Source: Kribbella sp. VKM Ac-2569 (GTDB taxonomy: Bacteria > Actinomycetota > Actinomycetes > Propionibacteriales > Kribbellaceae). From it: a DNA stretch of 64,000 nucleotides. Made by a program: the position numbers and the translations under genes. The DNA is taken from assembly GCF_004216905.1 (NCBI RefSeq), contig NZ_SGXJ01000002.1:992001-1056000 (forward strand), written 5' to 3'. The notes under the pieces were generated by a model, which saw only the letters and a program-made list of their open reading frames with translations, had not been told where the DNA came from and ran no database searches. Below, in pieces: positions 50,818 to 60,341 of this stretch. Position 1 is the first letter of the stretch; each line of letters opens with the position of its first letter.

Positions 50818-52500
50818 TCAGCGGGCCCTTTCTACGCGGCCTTCGTCCCAGACCGGCTCGTCGGGTTCGTAGACCGAGCCGTCGGCGCCGAAGACCAGGT
50901 AGCGGTCGAAGCCCCGGGCGAACCAGCGGTCGTGGGTCACTGCGAGGACCGTACCGTCGAACGAGTCGAGGCCCTCCTCCAGCGCCTCGGCCGACTCGAC
51001 GTCCAGGTTGTCGGTGGGCTCGTCGAGGAGCAGCAGGGTCGCACCGGACAGCTCCAGGAGGAGGATCTGGAAACGGGCCTGCTGACCTCCTGAGAGGCTG
51101 TCGAAGGTCTGCTCGGCCGCGTGCGCCAGCTCGTACCGGTCCAGCTTCCGCGACGCCAGCTCGCGCCCCATGCCGTCACGGTGGTCGTCACCACGGTGCA
51201 GGATCTCCAGCAGCGTCCGACCGACCAGCTCCGGGTGCTCGTGGGTCTGGGCGAACCAGCCGGGCCGCACGCGCGCACCAAGCTTGGCGTTGCCGGTGTG
51301 CGCCACGGACGGGATCTGTACGTCGCCAACAGGCTCATGCTCCACATCCGGATCTGAACCACCGTTGGCGAGCAGCCGCAGGAAGTGCGACTTCCCGGAC
51401 CCGTTGGACCCCAGTACGGCGACACGTTCGCCGTACCAGACCTCGAGGTCGAAGGGCTTCATCAGCCCGGTCAGCTCGAGTGCAGTGCACACCACGGCCC
51501 GCTTGCCGGTGCGGCCGCCGGTCAGGCGCATGCTGACCTTCTGCTCGCGTGGCAAGGCCTGCGGCGGACCAGCCTCCTCGAACTTGCGCAGCCGCGTCTG
51601 CGACGCCCGGTAGCGCGACGCCATGTCGGAGTTGTACGCCGCCTTCTGCTTGTACATGAGCATCTGTGCGCGCAGCTTGGCGTGCTCCTCGTCCCAGCGC
51701 TTGCGTAGCTCCTCGAAACGCTCGAACCGGTGCCGCCGCGCCTCGTGGTACGTCGCGAACCCGCCGCCGTGCGTCCACGCGTTGTTGCCCGCCGCACCGA
51801 GCTCTACGGTGACGATCCGGGTAGCGGTGTTGGCCAGCAGCTCCCGGTCGTGGCTGATGTACAGCACGGTCTTGTCGGAGCTACGCAGCTGCTCCTCCAG
51901 CCACCGCTTCCCTGGTACGTCGAGGTAGTTGTCCGGCTCGTCCAGCATCAGTACTTCGTCCGGCCCGCGCAGTAGCGCCTCCAGCACCAGCCGCTTCTGC
52001 TCACCGCCGGACAGCGTCTTCACCTCACGCCAGCGACAGCGGTCGAACGGTACGCCGAGTGCGGCCGTCGTACAGACGTCCCAGAGGACCTCCGCGTCGT
52101 ACCCACCGACCTCGCCCCAGTCCGCCACAGCCTGCGCGTACCGGAGCTGGGTCTTCTCGTCGTCCGCGTCCATCATCTTCTGCTCGGCCTTGTCCAGCTT
52201 GTCCGCGGCCTGCTGGATCGCCTCAGGCGCCACGCCGAGCAGCAGGTCGCGCACGGTCGACGAGTCGCGCACCGAGCCGACGAACTGCCGCATCACGCCC
52301 AGCCCACCGGACCGGGAGATGCTGCCACTGTGCGGCTTCAGGTCGCCCGCGATGATCCTGGTGAGGGTCGTCTTGCCCGAACCGTTCGCCCCGACCAGCG
52401 CCACCTTCGCGCCGTCCCCGACCCGGAACGTGACGTCGTCCAGCAACACCCGCCCATCAGGCAGCTCGAACCCCACACCGGCAACATCCACGTGACCCAT
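50818..52500 (-). CDS. ABC-F family ATP-binding protein
   Basis: 560 residues with two ATPase cassettes and no membrane segments: Walker A GANGSGKTTLTR, signature LSGGEQKRLVLEALL, Walker B VLMLDEPDNYLD in the first half; GSNGSGKSHFLR, LSGGQQARFQILLLEL and LLLLDEPTDNLD in the second. Between them lies a charged helical linker (FERFEELRKRWDEEHAKLRAQM). ABC-F proteins act on ribosomes (translation factors, antibiotic resistance). Which subgroup is not decidable here. ATG 52500 is the start matching the first cassette. Confidence 0.92.
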   Translation of the reverse strand: MGHVDVAGVGFELPDGRVLLDDVTFRVGDGAKVALVGANGSGKTTLTRIIAGDLKPHSGSISRSGGLGVMRQFVGSVRDSSTVRDLLLGVAPEAIQQAADKLDKAEQKMMDADDEKTQLRYAQAVADWGEVGGYDAEVLWDVCTTAALGVPFDRCRWREVKTLSGGEQKRLVLEALLRGPDEVLMLDEPDNYLDVPGKRWLEEQLRSSDKTVLYISHDRELLANTATRIVTVELGAAGNNAWTHGGGFATYHEARRHRFERFEELRKRWDEEHAKLRAQMLMYKQKAAYNSDMASRYRASQTRLRKFEEAGPPQALPREQKVSMRLTGGRTGKRAVVCTALELTGLMKPFDLEVWYGERVAVLGSNGSGKSHFLRLLANGGSDPDVEHEPVGDVQIPSVAHTGNAKLGARVRPGWFAQTHEHPELVGRTLLEILHRGDDHRDGMGRELASRKLDRYELAHAAEQTFDSLSGGQQARFQILLLELSGATLLLLDEPTDNLDVESAEALEEGLDSFDGTVLAVTHDRWFARGFDRYLVFGADGSVYEPDEPVWDEGRVERAR

Positions 52501-52554
52501 CCCCCCAGTCTGACGGCCCCGGCAACCCCCACGCGACCAGTTATCGTGACGCCC

Positions 52555-53667
52555 GTGACGACACCGCTGGGTCCGGAGATCCTGCCCGGCACCCGCGAGT
52601 ACCAGTGGGTGGCGAGCATCGTAGAGGCGGTAGAACGGCGAACCGGCCGCCCCTCCTCCTGGAACCGCCGGCTGTACGAAGAGCTCGGCAAGACCACCGG
52701 TACGGCGCAGATCGACGGACGGATGACGATCCGCCGAGACGTCCTCGACTCGGTGATGCACGCGTACGACGCGACCGAGCCGTTGAGCCTCGAGGAAACC
52801 GGCGCTGCCCGGCTCGGCGCGATGCACGTGGTCCACGAGACCGATCACCACCAGAACTCGGTCGGCGACGAGAACGCACCCGACGCCGTCGCCTACACCT
52901 CGCCGGAGGGCGTGGCCGTGACCGAAGGGCTCGCAGAAATCAACCGGGCCCGGATCGTCGACCAGGTCATCCGGGACATCGGCATGGACAAGGCGGTTCC
53001 GCGGATCAACGACCTGACTGCCAGGACGTTCTACGCGGGGTACGAGACCGGCGTACAGGGTGTGCTGGACGGCCTGCAGCAGATCAGCGACCGGTCGCCG
53101 GAGGAGGTTCTGACGGCTGTCGACCGGGCGCCGTTCGCGCAGCGCTACAACGCAATGGCCGATCTGGTCATCGACTCGCGCCTGGACGGTCTGATGCCGC
53201 CGGAGCACCGGTCACAGATCCGCCTCCGGCTGACGGGGCCCCTGCGCGAGGAGCTTGCAAAGCTCGCGGGCTACGACCCGGACAGCGACCTCCCGAACGA
53301 GCTGGCGGACCAGGCCCGCGGTACTGCCGCTACAGCTGTGCAACGTCTGGACAGCGAACTGGCCGACATCGAACGGCACTACCGACAGTACGGCGACAAT
53401 CCGCCGCGGATGCCGATGTCTGCGGCGGACAGGTCGCTGGTCGAGCGCATCGAGACGTACTACGGCCGATCCACCGCCGACCTGGAAACCGCACACCTGC
53501 GGCAGTTCCTGGACACCGGCACCCGGGTCGGCCTCGGCGGTGGCGCCGCAGCAGGTGCCGGCGGTGGAGCAGCAGGCGGCGCGGCAGCGGGCGGAGCTGC
53601 GGCGGCGGGACCTGCTGGGGCGTGGGTCGCACACCGGTTCGGTAGTCGACCCTTTGGAAAGGAATGA
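52555..53667 (+). CDS. Unrecognised protein with HExxH zinc motif and Gly/Ala-rich C-terminal tail
   Basis: 370 residues (GTG 52555; GTG 52546 also possible). Residues 94-98 read HETDH, an HExxH zinc-metallopeptidase motif, with EGLAE (124-128) as the likely third-ligand region. The rest is helical with no domain I recognise. Residues about 328-358 are almost wholly Gly and Ala (GGGAAAGAGGGAAGGAAAGG), then AHRFGSRPF. No signal peptide is visible at the N-terminus. A 69-residue gene follows at 9 bp and a paralogue that lost HExxH comes after it. Function unknown; a metal-dependent protease is inferred from the motif. Confidence 0.8.
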   Translation: MTTPLGPEILPGTREYQWVASIVEAVERRTGRPSSWNRRLYEELGKTTGTAQIDGRMTIRRDVLDSVMHAYDATEPLSLEETGAARLGAMHVVHETDHHQNSVGDENAPDAVAYTSPEGVAVTEGLAEINRARIVDQVIRDIGMDKAVPRINDLTARTFYAGYETGVQGVLDGLQQISDRSPEEVLTAVDRAPFAQRYNAMADLVIDSRLDGLMPPEHRSQIRLRLTGPLREELAKLAGYDPDSDLPNELADQARGTAATAVQRLDSELADIERHYRQYGDNPPRMPMSAADRSLVERIETYYGRSTADLETAHLRQFLDTGTRVGLGGGAAAGAGGGAAGGAAAGGAAAAGPAGAWVAHRFGSRPFGKE

Positions 53668-53676
53668 TCGGCACGG

Positions 53677-53886
53677 ATGGACGCTTATCGTGAAGCACAG
53701 CGGCTGTACGCCGAAGTCATGATGTCGACTGCCTCCGGGCCGGAATTGGTCGCCGAGCTCGAGCGGGCGATCCAGCGGATCGGTGAACTGCTGCCACAAG
53801 CGGCGCCGGACCAGCGTTCCGCCGTACTGCTGATGAACAGCTCGATCGCGCAACGGCTGGCCGGGCTGCCGGAGGAGAGCCGATGA
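53677..53886 (+). CDS. Small helical protein between two paralogues
   Basis: 69 residues, predicted to be two amphipathic helices (REAQRLYAEVMMS and ELVAELERAIQRIGELLP) with a third short helix. It is unrelated to its neighbours. The start lies 9 bp after the HExxH gene stop and its stop overlaps the next start as ATGA, so all three genes are one operon. It could be a connecting or inhibitory partner; nothing recognised. Confidence 0.75.
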   Translation: MDAYREAQRLYAEVMMSTASGPELVAELERAIQRIGELLPQAAPDQRSAVLLMNSSIAQRLAGLPEESR

Positions 53887-55043
53887 ACGAGCGCGGTCCG
53901 GAGATCCTCCCTGGCACCTGGGAGCACGACTGGGTCTCGTCGGTCGTCGCCAAGGCCGAGGAGTACGCCGGCCGGCCCTCCCGCTGGAACGGGAAGCTGT
54001 ACGAGCAGCCCGGCCCGGTCGCCGGCGTCTGCCTTCCCGACGGCAGCATGACGATCAGCCGGGAGCACGTCCTCGACCCTGCCCGCCCCGCTTACACCCC
54101 GGGCCGAACGCTGACCAGCGACGAACGGCACGCGGCGGCCAGCGCTACCACGATGGCGGTGTTCAACGCACGGCTCTCGATGTCCGAGGTCGGAGACGAC
54201 AGCATGCCCGGCGCGACACCGATCGAGTCGCTCGAGGACATCGCCCTCGAGAACGCACGGTGCGACCAGTTCAGCCGGGAGTACAGCGGCCGGATCGCTG
54301 AGAGTATGACCGACCAGTCGCTTGACCTGGGCTTTCAGGCTCCGACGTTCCCGGCGTACTCGGCGGCCACGGACCGACTGCTGTACACGCTGGGCGGCGC
54401 CACGGGGATGAGCCACAGCCAGCTCGGCGACCTCATCGACAGCACCGCGCGGACGCAGCGGTTCAACGCGATCGCCGACCGGGCGCTCGACCATCAGGTG
54501 GGCGAGCTGATCCCCGAGTCGCACCGCGCCCAGCTCCGCGAGGACCTGACCGGACCGCTGCGCCGCGGACTCGGCGGCCTCACGATGACGGAGATGAGCG
54601 AACTCACGCATCCCGGGTCAAAGCACAAGTGGGGCTGGGACTCGGCAGAGTGGACCGAGGTCGAGTTCACCACCAACCTCGGCGACATCAAGGAGCATTA
54701 CGAGTCCTGGAACGCGGAGCACCCGGGGGTCGAGCCGCCGGAACTGCCGGACTCGCTGCGTGAGAGGTTCCTCGACCGCGAGGAGGAGATCCAGCAGGTC
54801 TGGGCCAGCAAGGGCTGGCCGGCGCAGCAACCGGTCGCGGGGCGCGAAAAGGAGTACTACGAGCGGCTGCCCGAACAGGTGTACCCGAACGCGCGCGAGC
54901 AGGAGATCGCCAAGCTGCAGCAGTTCCTGTGGTCGCACACGGCACCGAGCCAGCGCCAGGATTCGGCAGTCGACACCGGCGGACGCCCGGACAACGTCCG
55001 GCAGATCGGCTCGGCCCGTAAGCCCGACCGCGGGGTCGAGTGA
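53883..55043 (+). CDS. Degenerate paralogue of the HExxH protein
   Basis: 386 residues. GPEILPGTWEHDWVSSVVAKAEEYAGRPSRWNGKLYE aligns without gaps to the first 41 residues of the HExxH protein, and RFNAIADRALDHQVGELIPESHRAQL aligns to its middle. At residues 94-98, where the partner has HETDH, this protein has FNARL, so the zinc site is gone while flanking VGD is kept. The C-terminal third differs and is charged, without the Gly/Ala tail. It looks like a pseudoenzyme partner or scaffold. Function unknown. Confidence 0.78.
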   Translation: MNERGPEILPGTWEHDWVSSVVAKAEEYAGRPSRWNGKLYEQPGPVAGVCLPDGSMTISREHVLDPARPAYTPGRTLTSDERHAAASATTMAVFNARLSMSEVGDDSMPGATPIESLEDIALENARCDQFSREYSGRIAESMTDQSLDLGFQAPTFPAYSAATDRLLYTLGGATGMSHSQLGDLIDSTARTQRFNAIADRALDHQVGELIPESHRAQLREDLTGPLRRGLGGLTMTEMSELTHPGSKHKWGWDSAEWTEVEFTTNLGDIKEHYESWNAEHPGVEPPELPDSLRERFLDREEEIQQVWASKGWPAQQPVAGREKEYYERLPEQVYPNAREQEIAKLQQFLWSHTAPSQRQDSAVDTGGRPDNVRQIGSARKPDRGVE

Positions 55044-55044
55044 G

Positions 55045-55812
55045 CTACCAGTCCTTGAGCGCGCTCAGGTAGGTGCCGCCGGACGGGCGGACCGAGCCCG
55101 TCATGAACAGCTTGAGCGGTGCGGAGTACAGCCCGTAGACGTGAGTGCCGGTGAAGAAGCCGGCCGACGTACACCCGTCGTACACGACCCAGATCTCCTT
55201 GGTCCCGGCTGCGGTGGTGAAGCGGAGCGTGATCGCCTCGGACGGCTTGGCGACCTGCGGGGCGCACTTGAACACCGGCAGGTCCGGGTTCCGCTCCGGG
55301 AGCACCTTGATCGCGTCAACCACCTGCTGCGCCACAGCAGCGTCGAACTCCTGCTGTCCGAGCAGGCCGCCCTGGCCCGTGCTGTAACGGCACGCGCGCA
55401 GACCGGTCACCTGGGTGTTCAGGTCGAGCCCTGTCCCTGTCGGTACGTCGTTCGGCGCAGCTGCCTGCTGGATCGGGTGCTGGACCGGACAGCCCGCCTT
55501 GTCGCGCTCCGAGTTCGGCGCTACGCCCTGTGAGGGCTGCTCCGGTGCGGCAGCCTTGCCCTCGGAGGCAGAGTCACTGTGGCTGGTGGCAACTGGTGAC
55601 CCATCACCCACTAGACCCCACACGCCACCGACGGCCGCAACCACCAGGACTGCACCAGCAGCCATCGACATCGTCTGCCGACGGCGGTGCACCCGGCGAC
55701 GTGCTTCACGAGCCAGACCGGTGTTCTGCATCCCCTGGGCGCCCGCGTGGTCCTGGAACGCAGAGGTGATCTTGGGGCCGAGCTCCTGCTCAGGGTCGTG
55801 CTGCTCAGGCAT
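55045..55812 (-). CDS. Membrane-anchored partner of the SigE-type sigma factor (anti-sigma-like)
   Basis: 255 residues. A basic N-terminal cytoplasmic part (EARRRVHRRRQ) precedes one transmembrane helix (about 47-68, MSMAAGAVLVVAAVGGVWGLV), and the rest is a predicted extracytoplasmic domain with three Cys. Its start overlaps the sigma gene stop by 8 bp, as in many sigma/anti-sigma pairs. No zinc-binding anti-sigma motif is seen, so the role is inferred from position and topology. Confidence 0.75.
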   Translation of the reverse strand: MPEQHDPEQELGPKITSAFQDHAGAQGMQNTGLAREARRRVHRRRQTMSMAAGAVLVVAAVGGVWGLVGDGSPVATSHSDSASEGKAAAPEQPSQGVAPNSERDKAGCPVQHPIQQAAAPNDVPTGTGLDLNTQVTGLRACRYSTGQGGLLGQQEFDAAVAQQVVDAIKVLPERNPDLPVFKCAPQVAKPSEAITLRFTTAAGTKEIWVVYDGCTSAGFFTGTHVYGLYSAPLKLFMTGSVRPSGGTYLSALKDW

Positions 55813-56338
55813 CCTCGGCTCCTTCCGTGCTCAGTGTGGTCTTCAACGCTGCCAGTGCTCTGTGTACGTGCGACCGCGCCGTCGCCTCTGCGCAGTGCAG
55901 CAGCTGGGCGATCTCGGCGTACGACAGCTCCTCGTAGAACCGCAGTACGACGGCAGCTCGCTGCTTGTCCGGGAGGGTCGCGCACAGGTCCCAGATCGCA
56001 TCCGCCTCCGCGCGAGCCGCCGTACCATCCGAAACGGCGCGCGCTGTGCGCACCGGGTCGTCGACCGGCGACTCCCGCCGGCGGAACCGCCGCCACCAGG
56101 AGATGTGCGCGTTCACCACCATCCGCTTCACGTACGCCTCGGGGTCGTCGGCACGGCTCACCCGGCCCCACCGAGCGCACGCCGTCGTCAGAGCGTCCTG
56201 TACGGCGTCCTCGGCCAGGGTCGCGTCACCGGTGAGGACATACGCGAACCGCAGCAGGGCATCCGCCTTCTCGGTGACCCACACCTCGAAGTCGAGCGGC
56301 CCCGTCCGAACCTCAGCTGCCGCCAAGACTGCCTCCAT
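55805..56338 (-). CDS. SigE-family extracytoplasmic-function sigma factor
   Basis: 177 residues. Region 2 is RFAYVLTGDATLAEDAVQDALTTACARW, and region 4 is LPDKQRAAVVLRFYEELSYAEIAQLLHCAEATARSHVHRAL. This layout is that of the actinobacterial SigE-family ECF group. Promoters it serves cannot be read here. It precedes the membrane partner and follows the methyltransferase gene by 5 bp, and so may be co-transcribed with it. Confidence 0.9.
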   Translation of the reverse strand: MEAVLAAAEVRTGPLDFEVWVTEKADALLRFAYVLTGDATLAEDAVQDALTTACARWGRVSRADDPEAYVKRMVVNAHISWWRRFRRRESPVDDPVRTARAVSDGTAARAEADAIWDLCATLPDKQRAAVVLRFYEELSYAEIAQLLHCAEATARSHVHRALAALKTTLSTEGAEDA

Positions 56339-56343
56339 ACCCC

Positions 56344-56958
56344 TCAGGACGGTGCCGGACCTGCATTCGTTGCACGCAGTACCCGGAAGCCTTTCGCGCT
56401 GCCGACCCGCTCACACGGGTAGCCCTGGTCCGTCATCCAGCGCTGGAGGGAGTCGCCGCCCAGGTTCTTGCCAACGACAAACCATCCCACGCCGCCGGGT
56501 GCAAGGCGTTCCAGCCAGCGCAGCAGCATCTTGTGGAGCTCGGGTTTGCCGATGTGGATCGCCGGGTTCGACCAGATCTCGTCGAACCGCACGTCCTCGG
56601 GTACGTCGTCCGGCAGCACCGCACGCACCCGCTCCGCGACCCCCGCGGCCTTGGCGTTCTCCGCCGTCAGTTCGAGCGCGCGCGTGTTCACGTCGACCGC
56701 CCACACCGTTGCCTCCGGCACCTCCACCGCGAGGGCACACGCGATCGGCCCGTAGCCGGTGCCCAGGTCGAGGAACGTCCCGGCCTGCCGCGGCGGCTCC
56801 ACCTCCCGCAGGAACACCGACGTACCGATGTCCAGCCGGTCCCGCGAGAACACGCCGGTCGCGGTGGTGAACGTGTACTCGCGTCCCCAGATCCGGGCCT
56901 CGACGGTACGTCGTACGTCCGCAGAACCAGGCTCCGCCGAGAAGTAGTGGTCAGCCAC
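56344..56958 (-). CDS. Class I SAM-dependent methyltransferase, RsmC-like
   Basis: 204 residues. The SAM motif is [15 protein letters not shown], then [15 protein letters not shown] and the catalytic-type [10 protein letters not shown]. This SNPA resembles the NPPxH/NPPxY of RsmC/RlmG rRNA guanine methylases with the second Pro changed to Ala. The start at ATG 56958 overlaps the truA stop by 8 bp, suggesting that RNA is the substrate. The target nucleotide is unknown. Confidence 0.87.
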   Translation of the reverse strand: MADHYFSAEPGSADVRRTVEARIWGREYTFTTATGVFSRDRLDIGTSVFLREVEPPRQAGTFLDLGTGYGPIACALAVEVPEATVWAVDVNTRALELTAENAKAAGVAERVRAVLPDDVPEDVRFDEIWSNPAIHIGKPELHKMLLRWLERLAPGGVGWFVVGKNLGGDSLQRWMTDQGYPCERVGSAKGFRVLRATNAGPAPS

Positions 56959-57763
56959 GCTGGTGCACCTCTCCCCTGACCTGACGGGCCTGCAACGCCC
57001 GCGCGGCCAGCTCGTCGTCCGCCGGGTAGCGCACTTCTTCCAGTGTCAGCCCGTGCGCCGGCAGGACCGACACAGCCGAGTCCCGCACCTTCCCAGCCAG
57101 TACTGCGGCCGGCCACTCGACGTCCCGACGTCCGTCGCCCACAGGGATCATCGACCCCACCAGCGCCCGCACCATCGAGTGACAGAAGGCATCTGCGATC
57201 ACAGTGCCCTCCAGTTGCCCTACGCCGGTCCGCTGCCACGAGAACTCCAGCAGCGCCCGCACTGTGCTGGCGCCTTCCCGCTTCTTGCAGAACGCCGCGA
57301 AGTCGTGCTCTCCGAGCAGACCGGTCGCGGCAGCGTTCATACGATCCACATCCATCGGCCGCCCCACCCGCAGGACATGTCCCCGAGTAAGCGGGTCCCA
57401 GCCGGACGGGTCGTCGCACAGTCGGTACACGTACCGTCGCGCCAGGGCAGAGAACCGGGCGTCAAAGCCCTCAGGAGCCGCTGTGACGGCCGTGACAGCC
57501 ACATCCGCGGGCAGGACGCCGTTCAACCCCCTCAAGAGCCTCAGCGGGTCCACAGCGCCTTCGACGTCGACGTGGGTGACCTGTCCCCGGGCATGGACGC
57601 CCGTGTCGGTCCGGCCGGCACAGGTCACGGTCACGGACTCCGGCAGCCGCAGTACGACGCGAACCGCCTCTTCGAGCTCCCCCTGCACAGTACGGAGACC
57701 ATCCTGACGGGCCCACCCGTGAAAGGCCGCTCCGTCGTACCTCAGGTCAATCCGCCAACGCAC
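56951..57763 (-). CDS. truA: tRNA pseudouridine(38-40) synthase TruA
   Basis: 270 residues. Catalytic Asp is in [17 protein letters not shown] near residue 54, and the N-terminal [20 protein letters not shown] and the C-terminal [17 protein letters not shown] segments are typical. It follows rplQ by 63 bp, the standard rplQ-truA order, and carries the methyltransferase after it. Confidence 0.95.
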   Translation of the reverse strand: MRWRIDLRYDGAAFHGWARQDGLRTVQGELEEAVRVVLRLPESVTVTCAGRTDTGVHARGQVTHVDVEGAVDPLRLLRGLNGVLPADVAVTAVTAAPEGFDARFSALARRYVYRLCDDPSGWDPLTRGHVLRVGRPMDVDRMNAAATGLLGEHDFAAFCKKREGASTVRALLEFSWQRTGVGQLEGTVIADAFCHSMVRALVGSMIPVGDGRRDVEWPAAVLAGKVRDSAVSVLPAHGLTLEEVRYPADDELAARALQARQVRGEVHQRG

Positions 57764-57780
57764 ACGCCAATCTAACGCAA

Positions 57781-57814
57781 CGAGGCCCCCACACCGTGCG
57801 GTGCGGGGGCCTCG
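57781..57814 (-). terminator. Stem-loop terminator between rplQ and truA
   Basis: A 10-bp perfect outer stem, 57781-57790 with 57805-57814, plus a 5-bp inner stem. It follows the rplQ stop and precedes truA on the minus strand, so truA may need read-through or its own promoter. Confidence 0.7.
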
Positions 57815-57826
57815 TCAGCGTCTTAC

Positions 57827-58513
57827 TTACTTGTCGTCGTCCTCGGTCTCGCCGGCCTTGGCGAAGCCCGCGGCCTCGGCGTCCGCCTCGGTCTTGAACC
57901 AGACCTCGGCGACCGTCTGGTCGTACCACGGCGACTCGGTGGTGTGGTACTTCATCGAGTTCTCGTTGCCCTTGATGGTGAAGCCCTCGGGCGCAGAGCC
58001 GTCCTCGAGCGGGGCAGCGGACTTGTCGAACTTGCCGGTCACGACGTCCTGAACCGGCGCGTCCTCGACCTTGTCCTCGACCTTGGTCTCAGCCGCGGCA
58101 GCCTTCTTCGCCGGCGCCTTCTTGGCAGCGGTCTTCTTCGCCTTCGGCGAGTCCGACAGCGCCTCGACCAGCTCGATCTTCACCATCGGGGCGTTGTCGC
58201 CCTTGCGCGGGCCGAGCTTGGTGATCCGGGTGTAGCCACCCGGACGGTCGGCGTACCGCTCGCCGATCTCGGTGAAGAGCACGTGTACGACGCTCTTGTC
58301 CTTGATCCGCTTCATCACCTGGCGGCGCGAGTTGAGGTCACCACGCTTCGCCTTGGTGATCATCTGCTCCGCCAGCGGCTGCAGGCGCTTGGCCTTGGCC
58401 GCGGTGGTGGTGATGGCGCCGTGCTCGAACAGCGACGTCGCGAGGTTGCTGAGGATCAGCTTCTCGTGCGCCGGGCTGCCGCCCAGCCGGGAACCCTTGG
58501 TGGGGGTAGGCAT
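57827..58513 (-). CDS. rplQ: 50S ribosomal protein uL17 with long C-terminal extension
   Basis: 228 residues. Residues 1-120 are normal uL17 ([32 protein letters not shown]). A Lys/Ala-rich linker with acidic stretches follows ([12 protein letters not shown]...), then a compact C-terminal module (about 175-220) with [10 protein letters not shown] and [23 protein letters not shown]. That module resembles small metal-binding-like tails seen on several actinobacterial ribosomal proteins. Plain bacterial uL17 is about 120-130 residues. Confidence 0.96.
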   Translation of the reverse strand: MPTPTKGSRLGGSPAHEKLILSNLATSLFEHGAITTTAAKAKRLQPLAEQMITKAKRGDLNSRRQVMKRIKDKSVVHVLFTEIGERYADRPGGYTRITKLGPRKGDNAPMVKIELVEALSDSPKAKKTAAKKAPAKKAAAAETKVEDKVEDAPVQDVVTGKFDKSAAPLEDGSAPEGFTIKGNENSMKYHTTESPWYDQTVAEVWFKTEADAEAAGFAKAGETEDDDK

Positions 58514-58533
58514 CTCATACTCCAGGAATTCTC

Positions 58534-58572
58534 AGGCCCGTCGGGCCGAAGGGATTAGGGCCCGACGGGCCT
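58534..58572 (-). terminator. 14-bp stem-loop between rpoA and rplQ
   Basis: 58534-58547 pairs exactly with 58559-58572 across an 11-nt loop, in the 67-bp gap. It is a possible intra-operon attenuator rather than a full terminator. Confidence 0.55.
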
Positions 58573-58580
58573 TGGTCAGC

Positions 58581-59606
58581 TCAGTACTGCTCGGTCTCGG
58601 CGAAGCTCTCGTCCTCGTCGTCCGCCTCGTTGCCGTAGGCACCGGACGCGGCGCGCAGGTCGAACCCGGGCGGGGAGTCCTTCAGCGACAGGCCCATCTC
58701 GGCCAGCTTCAGCTTGACCTCGTCGATCGACTTGGAGCCGAAGTTCCGGATGTCCAGCAGGTCCTGCTCGCTGCGCGAGATCAGCTCACCCACGGTGTGG
58801 ATGCCCTCGCGCTTCAGGCAGTTGTACGACCGGACGGTCAGCTGCAGGTCCTCGACCGGCAGCGCCAGGTCGGCGGCCATCTGCTCGTCCACCGGCGACG
58901 GGCCGATGTCGATGCCCTCGGCCTCGACGTTCAGCTCGCGGGCCAGACCGAACAGCTCGACCAGCGTCTTACCGGCCGACGCGACGGCGTCGCGGGGCAG
59001 CATCGACGGCTTGGTCTCGACGTCGACCACCAGGCGGTCGAAGTCGGTGCGCTGCTCGACACGGGTCGCCTCGACCTTGTAGGTGACCTTGAGGACCGGC
59101 GAGTAGATCGAGTCGACCGGCATCCGGCCGATCTCGGCGTCCGCGGACTTGTTCTGTACGGCGGACACGTAGCCGCGGCCCCGCTCGACGACCAGCTCCA
59201 TCTCGAGCCGGCCCTTCTCGTTCAGGGTGGCGATCTTCAGGTCCGGGTTGTGCACCTCGACACCGGCCGGCGGCGCGATGTCGGCGGCGGTGACGTCACC
59301 GGGGCCCTGCTTGCGCAGGTACATGGTGACCGGCTCGTCGTGCTCGGAGGAGACGACCAGGTCCTTGAGGTTCAGGATCAGCTGGGTGGCGTCTTCCTTC
59401 ACCCCGGCAACGGTCGAGAACTCGTGCAGGACACCGTCGATCTTGATGCTGGTGACTGCGGCCCCCGGGATGGAGGACAGCAGGGTCCGGCGGATCGAGT
59501 TACCGAGGGTGTAACCGAAGCCCGGCTCCAGCGGCTCGATCACGAACCGCGAGCGGTACTCGTCGACGACCTCTTCGGTCAGGGTTGGGCGCTGTGCGAT
59601 AAGCAC
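58581..59606 (-). CDS. rpoA: RNA polymerase alpha subunit
   Basis: 341 residues. N-terminal dimerisation domain (about 1-230; [44 protein letters not shown]) and C-terminal helix-hairpin domain (about 250-315; [37 protein letters not shown]). An acidic tail ends the protein. Typical actinobacterial length. Confidence 0.98.
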   Translation of the reverse strand: MLIAQRPTLTEEVVDEYRSRFVIEPLEPGFGYTLGNSIRRTLLSSIPGAAVTSIKIDGVLHEFSTVAGVKEDATQLILNLKDLVVSSEHDEPVTMYLRKQGPGDVTAADIAPPAGVEVHNPDLKIATLNEKGRLEMELVVERGRGYVSAVQNKSADAEIGRMPVDSIYSPVLKVTYKVEATRVEQRTDFDRLVVDVETKPSMLPRDAVASAGKTLVELFGLARELNVEAEGIDIGPSPVDEQMAADLALPVEDLQLTVRSYNCLKREGIHTVGELISRSEQDLLDIRNFGSKSIDEVKLKLAEMGLSLKDSPPGFDLRAASGAYGNEADDEDESFAETEQY

Positions 59607-59669
59607 TTCTGTCTTCTTTCTGTTCCGCGACGACCACTATTTGAGGTCGCGAAGGAAGAACGCACCGAT

Positions 59670-59699
59670 CCGGCCGGCGGCCCGGAGGCCGCCGGCCGG
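59670..59699 (-). terminator. 13-bp stem, CGGA loop, between rpsD and rpoA
   Basis: 59670-59682 pairs exactly with 59687-59699. It lies within the 100-bp rpsD-rpoA gap of the co-directional ribosomal operon. Possible attenuator. Confidence 0.6.
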
Positions 59700-59706
59700 A
59701 ACCGGG

Positions 59707-60315
59707 TCAGTTCTTCGAGTAGAGCTCGACGATCAGGTGCTCGGCGACCTGGGTGTCGATCTGCTGCCGGGTCGGCAGCTGGTGGACGAGGATCCGCAGC
59801 CTTTCGGGCATCACCTCGAGCCATGCCGGTACGACGCGCTCGCTGTGCGCCTCCCGGGCGATGATGAACGGCGTCGTCTCCACCGACTTCGGCTTGACAT
59901 CGATGATGTCGTGGGCCGAGACGCGGTACGACGGGATGTTCACCTTGATGCCGTTCACGGTGAAGTGACCGTGGACGACGAGCTGACGGGCCTGCCGACG
60001 CGTCCGGGCCAGGCCGGAGCGGTAGACCACGTTGTCCAGGCGGGACTCGAGGATCTGCAGCAGGTTGTCACCGGTCTTGCCGGAGCGCCGCGAGGCCTCC
60101 TCGTAGTACCGGCGGAACTGCTTCTCGAGAACGCCGTACGAGTAACGCGCCTTCTGCTTCTCGCGCAGCTGGAGCAGGTACTCGCTCTCCTTCGGGCGGC
60201 CGCGGCCGTGCATACCCGGCGGGTACGGACGACGCTCGAACGCCTTGTCGCCACCGACGAGGTCGACCCCGAGACGGCGCGACTTCTTGGTCATAGGTCC
60301 GGTGTAACGGGCCAT
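59707..60315 (-). CDS. rpsD: 30S ribosomal protein uS4
   Basis: 202 residues, [39 protein letters not shown]..., with the S4 RNA-binding domain ([26 protein letters not shown]). The N-terminal zinc cysteines of the C+ form are absent, so it is the zinc-free type. Confidence 0.98.
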   Translation of the reverse strand: MARYTGPMTKKSRRLGVDLVGGDKAFERRPYPPGMHGRGRPKESEYLLQLREKQKARYSYGVLEKQFRRYYEEASRRSGKTGDNLLQILESRLDNVVYRSGLARTRRQARQLVVHGHFTVNGIKVNIPSYRVSAHDIIDVKPKSVETTPFIIAREAHSERVVPAWLEVMPERLRILVHQLPTRQQIDTQVAEHLIVELYSKN

Positions 60316-60341
60316 GGTTCGCTACCTTCCTCTCTCTGGGG

